This document shows positions 51,794-59,790 of a stretch of 64,000 nucleotides of DNA, piece after piece. The notes beneath the pieces were generated by a model. It did not search any database, had not been told where the DNA came from, and worked only from the letters and a program-made list of their open reading frames with translations. Each line of letters starts with the position of its first letter. Positions within the stretch are counted from its first letter, which is position 1. The stretch is taken from assembly GCA_963790965.1 (NCBI GenBank), contig CAWBQO010000003.1, positions 186,001 through 250,000 on the forward strand. Reading direction: 5' to 3'. The DNA is from CAWBQO01 sp963790965 (GTDB taxonomy: Bacteria; Bacteroidota; Rhodothermia; Rhodothermales; DASSAV01). The translations under genes were made by a program, and so were the position numbers.

Positions 51794-52860
51794 TGCTCGC
51801 GTAAAAAGTGGAGGAGCGCCCCTTCTTCCTCTTCGAGTCGGTCCGGCGTCTTTCGCCTGAGGTACTTTTTCCAGTCGCTGAAAAGGGTGCCGGTCTCGTA
51901 GGCTGCAAAGAGGGCGGGGTGGATGTAGTACTTCCGGCAGACGGCGGTGGTGTTTCCCAACCGCTCGGCTACGGCTTTGACCATCGCGATCAGGTTCTTG
52001 CGCGTGGCAGTCTCACTCGCGGCAGGTCCAATCTCGATGAGCGCCGCGGCTGCGTGAACACTCCCGCCCCACGTGCGAAAGTCCTTGGCCGTAAAAGTCT
52101 GCCCGGTCGTGTCCCGCAGATATTCGTTCACATCCTGCGAGTTGATCGCGTTGCGCGCGCCCGCTTCATCGACGTACTGAAACAGGTGGTACCCGGTAAT
52201 GTCCCGGCACTGTCGGACGATGCGGGCGAGTCTGCGGTCGTCGAGTTGTATGCTGTGTTCTTTTCCGCTCTTGCCCCGAAAGGAGAAGGTGCACGTTGAC
52301 CCGTCGAAGGCCACGTGCCGGTCGCGCAGCGTCGTGAGGCCAAAGGACTTGTTTTCCTTTGCGTACGTGTCGTTGCCGATGCGGATGAGCGTGGTGTCCA
52401 GCAACGTGACGACCGTTGCGAGGACCTTCTCCCGCGGCAGCCCCCGTTTGCGGAGGTCGGCTTCGGCGCGCTCCCGAACCAACGGCAGGCATTCGCCAAA
52501 CGGGACCATTCGGCTGAACTTCGTCTCATTGCGAACCCGGTCCCAGAGGGTATGGTAAATGTACTGCTTCCGGCCGCGTTCGTCTCGGCCGGTCGCCTGC
52601 AGATGCCCGAGCGGACTTTCGCAGATCCAAACGTCGGTCCATGCCGGCGGAATCACGAGGGCATCAAACCGCTTGCGCAGGGAAGCGTCGCTGACGGTCG
52701 TTCCCGCTGCGTCCTGGTATGTAAATCCTTTGCCGTGCGGCCGCCGAACGTAGCCGGGATCGGCATCGGTTACGTAGTGCAATCCGGCGTGCTCCGCGGA
52801 TGCTTCCGGGTCAATGAAGGCTCCTGGAAGGGGGCGTTCGTCGGGAGCTTGGGTGGGCAT
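51781..52860 (-). CDS. DNA topoisomerase IB (poxvirus type)
   Basis: Relaxes supercoils through a 3'-phosphotyrosine. 359 residues from ATG 52860. The N-terminal clamp contains GLHYVTDADPGYVRR and FDALVIPPAWTDVWICE; the catalytic domain has GRKQYIYH, LIRIGNDTYAKENKSFGLTTLRDRHV and ends with KYYIHPALFAAY, which holds the nucleophilic Tyr. Bacterial topoisomerase IB is scattered and thought to be horizontally acquired. The long upstream extension (to 52980) is unlikely. Confidence 0.93.
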   Translation of the reverse strand: MPTQAPDERPLPGAFIDPEASAEHAGLHYVTDADPGYVRRPHGKGFTYQDAAGTTVSDASLRKRFDALVIPPAWTDVWICESPLGHLQATGRDERGRKQYIYHTLWDRVRNETKFSRMVPFGECLPLVRERAEADLRKRGLPREKVLATVVTLLDTTLIRIGNDTYAKENKSFGLTTLRDRHVAFDGSTCTFSFRGKSGKEHSIQLDDRRLARIVRQCRDITGYHLFQYVDEAGARNAINSQDVNEYLRDTTGQTFTAKDFRTWGGSVHAAAALIEIGPAASETATRKNLIAMVKAVAERLGNTTAVCRKYYIHPALFAAYETGTLFSDWKKYLRRKTPDRLEEEEGALLHFLREHYAA

Positions 52861-53003
52861 AAAGATCGGAACGGCGTCAGTCTGTGGTAAGTGCCGGCTG
52901 TTCTTCGCACGGCCATCTTGGCACGCGGGTTCCGCGTCCCTGTTCGGCACGTTATACTTAATGAAGCGCCCGAGCGGCACATCGGCCGCCCGGGCACCGG
53001 AGG

Positions 53004-53870
53004 TCAGTCGGCCACCTGTTTGCCTCCATCGACGTGGATGACGTGGCCAGTCATGAAACTGCTGTCCTCGGAGGCGAGGAAGACAAAAGCGGGTGCCACT
53101 TCCGACGGCTGGCCCACGCGGCCGAGCGGCGTGTTGCCGCCGAACTTGTCGACCTCTTCAGCCGTGAAGGAAGAAGGAACCAGTGGCGTCCAGATTGGCC
53201 CGGGTGCCACGCCGTTCACGCGGATGCCTTTCTCGATCATCGGGGTCGCGAAGGCCCGGGTGAAAGCGAGAATGGCTCCCTTCGTGGAGGAGTAGTCCAA
53301 CAGTTCCGGATGACCTTTGAAGGCGGTAATCGAGGTCGTGTTAATAATCGCGGCACCTTCCTTCAGGTGGTCCAGCGCAGCCTGGGTGACGAAGAACATG
53401 CCAAAAACATTCGTGCGGAACGTCCTTTCGAGCTGCTCTTCAGTGATGCCGCGAATGTCTTTCTGCTCGTACTGAACGCCGGCGTTGTTGACGAGGATGT
53501 CGAGGCCTCCGAGCTTCTCCACCGCCTCCTTAACGGCCTTTTCGCTGAACGCCTTCTCGCCGATGTCGCCGGCAATCGGGAAGCACTTGCGGCCTTCTTT
53601 TTCGACGAGAGCCTTGGTCTCATCGGCGTCTTTATGCTCGTGGAGGTAGATGAACGCTACGTCGGCTCCTTCCCTCGCGAAGTGGACCGCTACGGCGCGA
53701 CCGATGCCGCTGTCTCCGCCGGTGATGAGCGCTTTCTTGCCTTTCAGCTTCTCGCTTCCGCGGTAGTCGGGGCGGATCGTCTGCGGCTGGGGGTCCATCT
53801 TCGTCTGGTGCCCGGGATGGGTGTCCTCGTGCTGGGGCGGAGGGGTCTTCATGTTGTGTTCGTTAGCCAT
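53004..53870 (-). CDS. Short-chain dehydrogenase/reductase
   Basis: 288 residues. The first 40 residues are polar and His/Pro-rich (NMKTPPPQHEDTHPGHQTKM), typical of the YghA/YhxC-like SDR subgroup. Then the classic SDR: GGDSGIGRAVAVHF, NNAGVQ, Ser in NTTSITAF and YSSTKGA. The C-terminal MTGHVIHVDGG is family-typical. The substrate is not known; such enzymes are often stress-induced aldehyde or sugar-alcohol dehydrogenases. Confidence 0.9.
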   Translation of the reverse strand: MANEHNMKTPPPQHEDTHPGHQTKMDPQPQTIRPDYRGSEKLKGKKALITGGDSGIGRAVAVHFAREGADVAFIYLHEHKDADETKALVEKEGRKCFPIAGDIGEKAFSEKAVKEAVEKLGGLDILVNNAGVQYEQKDIRGITEEQLERTFRTNVFGMFFVTQAALDHLKEGAAIINTTSITAFKGHPELLDYSSTKGAILAFTRAFATPMIEKGIRVNGVAPGPIWTPLVPSSFTAEEVDKFGGNTPLGRVGQPSEVAPAFVFLASEDSSFMTGHVIHVDGGKQVAD

Positions 53871-54057
53871 GGAGATGTTCTAATTCGTTATAGATGAACG
53901 CTTTGTGGCTTCGGGTAAAGCTCCCTGTGTATTCGGCAGGACACCTTCTCGTTCTCCCGGTTACGCCTTGTTTACGACCTTCTTTGATCGCGCGTGAAGG
54001 GTGGTTGGCCGGGCGATTCAGGTCTAAGGAGTATGCGGGCACAAGTATATGACAGAA

Positions 54058-54093
54058 GGGTGTCACACCCGACGCGTAACTTACCTGAGTTAC
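54058..54093. promoter_or_regulatory. Two inverted repeats upstream of the rad52-like gene
   Basis: GGGTGTCACACCC (54058-54070) and GTAACTTACCTGAGTTAC (54076-54093, arms GTAACT/AGTTAC) lie 23-46 bp before the start. Either could be an operator or a hairpin in the leader; the regulator is unknown. Confidence 0.4.
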
Positions 54094-54115
54094 TATTAAT
54101 CAGAAGCTTAAGATC

Positions 54116-54757
54116 ATGAATGACGCCTTTGATCTGAATTGTCTCGGCGACTGCTTTCCGGCCGAGGACATTGAATGGAAGCCGATCGCCGTCTCGCGGA
54201 AGACGAACAAAGGACTCGCCGCCGCCTACCTGACGAACCGGGCCATTATGGACCGGCTCGACGAAGTCTGCGGGCCGGCCAACTGGCGCAACGAATTTGT
54301 ATCAGGACCGAACGGCGGGGTTCTCTGCGGCCTCTCGATCAGGGTGCCGGGCCCGAACGGTGAGGCGGGGGAGTGGGTCACCAAGTGGGACGGCGCGGAG
54401 AACACGGACATCGAGCCGGTAAAAGGCGGCCTTTCGTCCGCCATGCGGCGCGCAGCCGTGCAATGGGGCATCGGCCGGTATCTCTACAAACTCCCGCAAC
54501 AGTGGGTGCCGGTGGACGAACGCGGCCGCTTCTCGCAGGTACCGACGCTCGGCCCCGCCTTTCTTCCCGCCGGCGCAGCGATCGCAACGGGTGCAAGAGG
54601 TTCATCCGGCGACGGCAGCGCGTCCGGCGCGCCGCCCGTCATCCGAGAAGCTCCGCCGAAGCAACCCGCGCGACGAACCAGCCCCAGCCCTTCCGCGCGT
54701 CCTGTAAAGCGAGACGTGGATGAGTTCTTGATGCCGGGTGCCGACAAACGCCGCTAA
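54116..54757 (+). CDS. Rad52/Rad22-type single-strand annealing protein
   Basis: 213 residues. The N-terminal about 140 residues match the Rad52/22 fold: RKTNKGLAAAYLTNRAIMDRLDEVCG, DGAENTDIEPVKGGLSSAMRRAAVQWGIGRYLY. The rest is a disordered Ser/Pro/Ala-rich tail ending DEFLMPGADKRR, like an SSB-type acidic tip in position but not in sequence. Such proteins anneal ssDNA in phages and in stress-resistant bacteria (DdrA). There is no phage gene around it, so it appears to be a resident repair gene. It overlaps the convergent aldo/keto reductase by 4 bp. Confidence 0.85.
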   Translation: MNDAFDLNCLGDCFPAEDIEWKPIAVSRKTNKGLAAAYLTNRAIMDRLDEVCGPANWRNEFVSGPNGGVLCGLSIRVPGPNGEAGEWVTKWDGAENTDIEPVKGGLSSAMRRAAVQWGIGRYLYKLPQQWVPVDERGRFSQVPTLGPAFLPAGAAIATGARGSSGDGSASGAPPVIREAPPKQPARRTSPSPSARPVKRDVDEFLMPGADKRR

Positions 54758-55578
54758 GATGCTGAGTTTTCCTGCCAGGGCGCTTTGTCCGGGTCCACGA
54801 GCCGCTCGCCCCGCGCGAGCTCGTGGATCCGCGACATCTCTTCGTCCGTCAGTTCAAAGTCGAACACGTCGATGTTACTCTGCAAGTGTTCTTTGGAGGC
54901 CGACTTCGGAATTGCGGCAACGTGGGGTTGCTGGATGAACCACCTGAGCGTGATCTGCTCGGGACTTTTACCATGTTTTTTGCCGATTCGCTTGAGTACG
55001 GGATTGTCGTGAAGGCCGCCCTGCGCAAGCGGGCTGTACGCCGTGAGCATCATGTCGTGTTCGCGGACGATGCGGATAAGCTCCGACTGATCGAGGAAGG
55101 GGTGGTACTCAACCTGGTTGCACAGCAGCGTTGTATGCTCCAAGGCGCGGCGGAGCAACTCGGGCGTGAAGTTGCTCACGCCGATGTGCCTCACCTTGCC
55201 GCCTTCCTTCAGGTGCATCATCGCGTCGAGCGTCTTTTCAACGGGCACGTCCGGGACGGGCCAGTGAATGAGCAGGAGGTCGACGTATTCGGTGTTGAGC
55301 CGGCGCAGACTCGCGTCCGTCGAGCGCTGCACGTCCTCCGGTCGCAGGTTGTCCTGGGAAACCTTCGTGGTGAGGAAGACGGATGAACGAGCCACTTCGC
55401 TCTCGCGTAGAGCACCGCCGACTTCGGCCTCGTTCTCGTACATCTGCGCCGTATCGAGGTGCCGATAGCCGAGTTCGAGCGCCTGGCGAACCGTTCGGCG
55501 GCATTCTTCGCCGCGAAGCTTCCAGGTGCCAAGTCCGATTGCGGGAATATGTGTATGTTGGATCTCGATGAACTGCAT
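54754..55578 (-). CDS. Aldo/keto reductase
   Basis: NADPH-dependent aldehyde/ketone reductase, 274 residues from ATG 55578. Catalytic residues are in place: Asp and Tyr in LDTAQMYENE, Lys in FLTTKVS, His in LLLIHWPVPD; the cofactor region reads AIPKSASKEHLQSN. Length and GLGTWKLRGEECRRTV resemble the DkgB (2,5-diketo-gluconate reductase) group, also active on methylglyoxal. The substrate is not proven. It overlaps the rad52-like gene at the 3' ends. Confidence 0.92.
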   Translation of the reverse strand: MQFIEIQHTHIPAIGLGTWKLRGEECRRTVRQALELGYRHLDTAQMYENEAEVGGALRESEVARSSVFLTTKVSQDNLRPEDVQRSTDASLRRLNTEYVDLLLIHWPVPDVPVEKTLDAMMHLKEGGKVRHIGVSNFTPELLRRALEHTTLLCNQVEYHPFLDQSELIRIVREHDMMLTAYSPLAQGGLHDNPVLKRIGKKHGKSPEQITLRWFIQQPHVAAIPKSASKEHLQSNIDVFDFELTDEEMSRIHELARGERLVDPDKAPWQENSAS

Positions 55579-55719
55579 AGGAGCGCGCGTCGTAAATGGA
55601 TGTGCTGAAGACAAGGTACATTCGGAGAAGCCGAACGCCTGTTTCAAAGCTGTGCCGAATAGCCGGAACAGCTGCTTTTTGCACTCGCAATTACACGTTC
55701 ACAGTACGTTCTCAGACAC

Positions 55720-56322
55720 ATGTTTTCAGACAACGCAACCGGGTGCCCTTCCATGTTGAACGTCTCCTCCAACATAGTGTCCGCAGGTAGCGCAGAGGAT
55801 CCTATTGTCCGGTATGCGGCTCACGAGACGCCCTTTGGCCGGTTCTTTGTCGCTCTATGCGAGCAGGGCGTCTGCGCGGCGGCGTTTCTCGGCACCGTGT
55901 CGGCCGACGACTGCGCGACTGCGCTGAGCCCGTCGTGGCCGGGAAGCCGGTGGGTGATGGACGAAGAAACAGGCAAAGATTATGTCCGGCGCATTGGCGC
56001 GGGTCGTGATGCCGCTTCCATGCCGGGGCCGCCGCTCGTTCTTCGGGGTACGCCGTTCCAAGAGGAGGTCTGGGAGGCGCTCGGTGCCACTTCGTGGGGG
56101 GAGCAGTTGACGTACGAAGAACTCGCGCAGCGCATTGGGAAACCGGCCGCGGTGCGCGCAGTCGCAGGGGCCGTGGCCGCAAACCCGATCGCGTACTTTG
56201 TGCCCTGCCACCGTGTCGTGAGGAAAGACGGCGGCCTCGGCGGCTACAGGTGGGGCATCGCCACGAAGGGCATGCTGCTGTCCTGGGAAGCGGGAGAGGG
56301 AAGGCAAGCTACCCTGCTCTAA
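55720..56322 (+). CDS. ogt: Methylated-DNA-[protein]-cysteine S-methyltransferase
   Basis: Suicide repair protein that takes alkyl groups from O6-alkylguanine. The C-terminal domain has GTPFQEEVWEALGATSWGEQLTYEELAQRIG, the HTH and Arg finger region AVAGAVAANPIAYFVPCHRVVRKDGGLGGYRWG, with the acceptor Cys in PCHRV. The N-terminal ribonuclease-H-like domain is present. Start ATG 55720 gives 200 residues; ATG 55753 gives 189 and may be the true start. It ends 5 bp before the convergent peptidase. Confidence 0.92.
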   Translation: MFSDNATGCPSMLNVSSNIVSAGSAEDPIVRYAAHETPFGRFFVALCEQGVCAAAFLGTVSADDCATALSPSWPGSRWVMDEETGKDYVRRIGAGRDAASMPGPPLVLRGTPFQEEVWEALGATSWGEQLTYEELAQRIGKPAAVRAVAGAVAANPIAYFVPCHRVVRKDGGLGGYRWGIATKGMLLSWEAGEGRQATLL

Positions 56323-56327
56323 TGTCT

Positions 56328-57353
56328 TTACCAGCGGGCTTCTTGGCCGCGGACGTCAACATGAACAAAGGGGCCGTGGTCAGGCGTGGTGTCGTAGATG
56401 CCCATGCCTCCCTTGAACGGCGCATACCACGTCTCTCCCTTGGATTCTTCAATGATGTTGGCAAGAAAGACGGCGTCCTCGCGGTCCACCGTGCCGTCGC
56501 CATTGAGATCGTCCATGAAGTCGTCGCCGTCGTCGTCCACGTAAATGTCCGCCGCGCCGCCGTAAAGATGGACGCTGTACGTGGTTGTGTTGCCGATGGA
56601 GGCATTGTAATAGGGCGTTCTGAACCCGCTCATGATGTGGAGCGAACGCGCCGCGATGCCGCGCTCGTTGAGCTGTTCGAGCAGCCATTCCAACTTGAGT
56701 AGCAGCCTTGCCTGCAGGCGAAGGTACTTGGGGAAGTCGGTCGACTGCTTGCTCGTAAACTGACCCAACTTCAAATGTGGAGAGACGAGTACGTCCGCAA
56801 GGCTGTCCGTCACCTTTATAAAGCCGTCGGGACGTGTGTAGGCGGGGTTGTCGCGCAGCGGCGTGGCTTCATACCGGCCTATGCTAAAGTTGTCGATGCG
56901 ATCCGCCACGTTGTCAAAGGGCACCATGACAAAGACGTTCAGGTGGACGGTTTCCTCACCGCTGCGCACCGAGATTTCCACGTAGCCGGGGTCGGCGGGA
57001 GCCGTCCACATCCAGCGTCCGGCTGCGCTTTTCTTCACGGCACCTCCGCCGGCGGTCAGTTCATTTGAATCCTCGCTTTGGGTCAGAAGCGTCTCGATCT
57101 GCACCGTCTCGTTCGGCAGCACGTATACGCCGAACACGCGGTAAGGGATGACTTCGTCGCCGAACTGAACCGCGAACGAGACCTTCTCCGGCGCATACGT
57201 GTCCGGCACGTCGCGCAATACGTCCGCCGAAGCCGTCTCAGGCGCAGGATCGGGCAGAACGTCGGCCTGTGTCAGCGCGAAGAGCGAAACAGTACCCACC
57301 ACCAGGGCGATTACCACAATCGCGATGCGAAGAGGCGTAACACGAGCGAACAT
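56328..57353 (-). CDS. M15-type peptidase with a dockerin-like calcium insert
   Basis: 341 residues, one N-terminal TM or uncleaved signal (about 10-30), a beta-rich region about 50-145, and a C-terminal zinc carboxypeptidase-like domain of the M15A/DUF882 type: MSGFRTPYYNASIG, the ligands of HLYGGAADIYVD (H262, D269) and HVDVRG (H331). Between them, about 272-303, is an insert DDDGDDFMDDLNGDGTVDRED that looks like a duplicated EF-hand/dockerin calcium loop. It may cut peptidoglycan stem peptides in the periplasm. Followed upstream by the L,D-transpeptidase gene 12 bp away, so the two are co-transcribed. Confidence 0.8.
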   Translation of the reverse strand: MFARVTPLRIAIVVIALVVGTVSLFALTQADVLPDPAPETASADVLRDVPDTYAPEKVSFAVQFGDEVIPYRVFGVYVLPNETVQIETLLTQSEDSNELTAGGGAVKKSAAGRWMWTAPADPGYVEISVRSGEETVHLNVFVMVPFDNVADRIDNFSIGRYEATPLRDNPAYTRPDGFIKVTDSLADVLVSPHLKLGQFTSKQSTDFPKYLRLQARLLLKLEWLLEQLNERGIAARSLHIMSGFRTPYYNASIGNTTTYSVHLYGGAADIYVDDDGDDFMDDLNGDGTVDREDAVFLANIIEESKGETWYAPFKGGMGIYDTTPDHGPFVHVDVRGQEARW

Positions 57354-57365
57354 GACGGACTGGGA

Positions 57366-58628
57366 TCAACTGGGCAGGAGTTTGTAGAGGTCTTCCCGGA
57401 ACTGCACCGTACCGTCCTGATCCACGAAGGCCGTGAGGTAGAGGATATGGACCGGGATCTTCTCCTCCAAATCCACGCGCTGGTATTCGGATCCGTTCAG
57501 CGCGCTGTCGATCCGATCCCTCGTCCATTCGGGGTTGTTGCGTAATACGTACGCGGCAAGCTCCGCAGGCTTTGCAACACGAATGCAGCCGTGGCTATAC
57601 GCGCGAGTCGTATTGTCGAACAATGCGTCATCGGGTGTGCCGTGCAGATAGATGGCGTACTTGTTCGGAAACATGAACTTGACGCGCCCGAGCGCATTTT
57701 TCGGCCCCGGCTTCTGGCGGATCTTTAGCTCGCCCGACGCCACACGATCGAGGCTGGTCGTCTGCGCGTCGAATACGTTTGCATTCGGCCCCCAGTTGCT
57801 CGTAATCTCGTACCCATTCTGCTGCAAGTAGGAGCGGTCCTGCTTCGCCTTCGGCACGATCTCGTCTCGCGCGATGCCGTCGGGCACGTTCCAGTATGGA
57901 TTGAAGACGACGTATTCCATTTTGTCGTCGAAGACAGGCGTTTGCTTGCCGTCATACTCTTCGCCCACGATGACGCCCATTTGCATCACCTCGCGGCCAT
58001 TTTCATAGGCGCGTACGGTGAACTCCGGGATGTTTACGAACAAGAACCGGCCGCCGCTGGTGTCGGGGAGATCCTGGAGGCGTTTCAGGTTCAGCTGGAG
58101 CTGCTCGACTCGCTCGGAGGGGCGCACATTGAGCGCCTTGGTCGTGTTCGGTCCAAGCACGCCGTCGTCCACCAGGCCGTGTCTCCGCTGGAAGTGTTTT
58201 ACCGCTTCCGCGAGACGATTGTCGTAGGTGCGCAGTCCCGTGGCGGCCTCTGCCTCGTTCAAGTCGCCCGTGGCCGCAAGACGTTTCCGAAGCGGCTCTA
58301 CGCGGCTACTCGAATCGCCGACCTCGATAGCGTCTCCGGTCGGGATCTCCGGCCAATCGGCATCTGAGTAAGACTTGTACTGCTCGATAGCCTGCTCCAT
58401 CCGCGCCTGAGCGTCCGCACGGCCCCCCGTGTCGCTGAGGTCGCCCGTAGATGCGATCCCGGCTTTCTGCCGCTGCGTCGACACGGGGCGAACGAGCGAA
58501 TCGGCCAACGCCGCATCCGAACGTCCCGGTGCAGGGGCGTCGGTGCAGGCGGCGAAAAGGAAAACCGCCCATGTCAGCAGGAGGGCTGCAATCAGGCGTA
58601 TCGAGGAGGAGGCAGGTAAGGTATTCAA
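57366..58628 (-). CDS. L,D-transpeptidase lipoprotein with peptidoglycan-binding domain
   Basis: Cross-links or remodels peptidoglycan through a YkuD catalytic domain. TTG 58628 gives a tidy lipoprotein signal ending FLFAAC (Cys 28); the longer ATG 58745 start gives a 39-residue leader that is unlikely. Then a linker, a PG_binding_1 domain (LAEAVKHFQRRHGLVDDGVLG), an inserted scaffold domain and the catalytic HGTPDDALFDNTTRAYSHGCIRV with His and Cys. This resembles YcbB/LdtD. First gene of the pair with the M15-type peptidase. Confidence 0.92.
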   Translation of the reverse strand: MNTLPASSSIRLIAALLLTWAVFLFAACTDAPAPGRSDAALADSLVRPVSTQRQKAGIASTGDLSDTGGRADAQARMEQAIEQYKSYSDADWPEIPTGDAIEVGDSSSRVEPLRKRLAATGDLNEAEAATGLRTYDNRLAEAVKHFQRRHGLVDDGVLGPNTTKALNVRPSERVEQLQLNLKRLQDLPDTSGGRFLFVNIPEFTVRAYENGREVMQMGVIVGEEYDGKQTPVFDDKMEYVVFNPYWNVPDGIARDEIVPKAKQDRSYLQQNGYEITSNWGPNANVFDAQTTSLDRVASGELKIRQKPGPKNALGRVKFMFPNKYAIYLHGTPDDALFDNTTRAYSHGCIRVAKPAELAAYVLRNNPEWTRDRIDSALNGSEYQRVDLEEKIPVHILYLTAFVDQDGTVQFREDLYKLLPS

Positions 58629-58842
58629 GTCCTGGAGCAGTTTTGATGGCGTGGAACGGCATTCAGGGATGTCTGCCGGCAGTCTTATCAACAGGAGAGA
58701 CCGAGCCGCCGTTTCTCCATGATCGCAACGGGATTGGAAGGTCACAGACGAAGACGCTCATGTTCGAAGGAGAAAAGTGAAGTAAAACCGCTTACAAAGG
58801 AAAATAAAGTTCGCTATATCTTCATGGAGCCTAAAAAAGTGC
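58629..58842. other. Intergenic region between L,D-transpeptidase and ammonium module
   Basis: About 210 bp between divergent genes. It must hold the promoter of the peptidoglycan pair. TATATCTTCAT at 58815 resembles a -7 element of the phylum on the plus strand; nothing else stands out. Confidence 0.4.
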
Positions 58843-58872
58843 TTGACAACGAGCGCCCGCCTTAATTATTAT
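58843..58872 (+). promoter_or_regulatory. Promoter of the barrel-amt-glnK module
   Basis: TTGACA (58843-58848) and TATTAT (58867-58872) at 18-bp spacing, about 87 bp before the barrel-protein ATG. It has the same spacing as the tRNA-Thr promoter at 18584. No sigma-54 box (GG-N10-GC) was seen, which is notable for an ammonium module. Confidence 0.6.
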
Positions 58873-58958
58873 AGGTGCGTAGTGACTGCGCCTCAGTTAA
58901 TAAGGAGGTTGTGCGCCGGCAGCCTGCTTCTCTCATCCTCATCAAACCGTCAACCTAC

Positions 58959-59732
58959 ATGAAGCCTGTTCTACGAGCATCCTTCCTGGTCACAGGGGTC
59001 CTTCTGCTTTGCGTCGTTCCTGCCCGCGCCCAGATTCAGCCCAGTGTTTCCGCCTTCGCGGGTAGTCCCTACGTGTGGAGAGGGCAAGTTTTTTCGACGG
59101 GTTGGGTGCTTCAGCCTACCGTCTCGGCCTCCTACGCGGGCTTCTCGGCCACCTACTTCGGCAACTTCGACCCGAACAGCGTGTGGGCAGGTGGCAATCC
59201 GCATCTTCAGGAATCAGACCTGACCCTGGCCTACGGCGTCGACGTTGGAAAGGCGTCCGTGGCGGCGGGATATACGTTCTACACCTTTCCCACGCCCGGC
59301 ACCGGTGCCATCAAACTGCTTCCGACGCAGGAACTGTTCGCTTCCATTGGCTATGCAGCCGCCGTTTCGCCCTCTCTCTTTGTGGCGTACGACTTCGACG
59401 AGCGGGATGACAATGCCTTGCAGGGACTCTACGCAGAAGCCAAGCTCTCAGCCGGCACGGCCATAAGGGGACAGGTCTATGCGCTCGCGGCAACGCTCGG
59501 GCTGGACAGCGGCTACATGCTGATCGATGAGGCCGGAAAAGACCGAACGGCGCTCTCACACCTCGCCCTTACCGGTTCGTCTGAGTTCTCGGCCGGGGGC
59601 CTCTCCATCTCGCCGATGATCGGACTGCAAGTGAGCCTCGATGACGATTACAAGTCGCTCTTTGGCAACACGCGGTTCCAGGAGAATTTTGGCGGCACCT
59701 TCCTTTACGGCGGCCTCACCGTCGGCTTCTGA
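58959..59732 (+). CDS. TorF-like outer-membrane barrel protein
   Basis: 257 residues from ATG 58959, signal peptide MKPVLRASFLVTGVLLLCVV to PARAQ. The mature part starts IQPSVSAFAGSPYVWRGQVFS, typical of the TorF/Gcw_chp putative porin group, with even barrel strands to the end FLYGGLTVGF. It lies 58 bp upstream of amt on the same strand, and such barrels often accompany ammonium transporters. Whether it passes ammonium is inference. An AAGGAGG at 58902 is too far upstream to serve this ATG. Confidence 0.75.
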   Translation: MKPVLRASFLVTGVLLLCVVPARAQIQPSVSAFAGSPYVWRGQVFSTGWVLQPTVSASYAGFSATYFGNFDPNSVWAGGNPHLQESDLTLAYGVDVGKASVAAGYTFYTFPTPGTGAIKLLPTQELFASIGYAAAVSPSLFVAYDFDERDDNALQGLYAEAKLSAGTAIRGQVYALAATLGLDSGYMLIDEAGKDRTALSHLALTGSSEFSAGGLSISPMIGLQVSLDDDYKSLFGNTRFQENFGGTFLYGGLTVGF

Positions 59733-59790
59733 CCGGCTGTTGCGCCGCTAACCTACACGCCATCCTTCATCCCAAGCTAAGTCAAGAACC

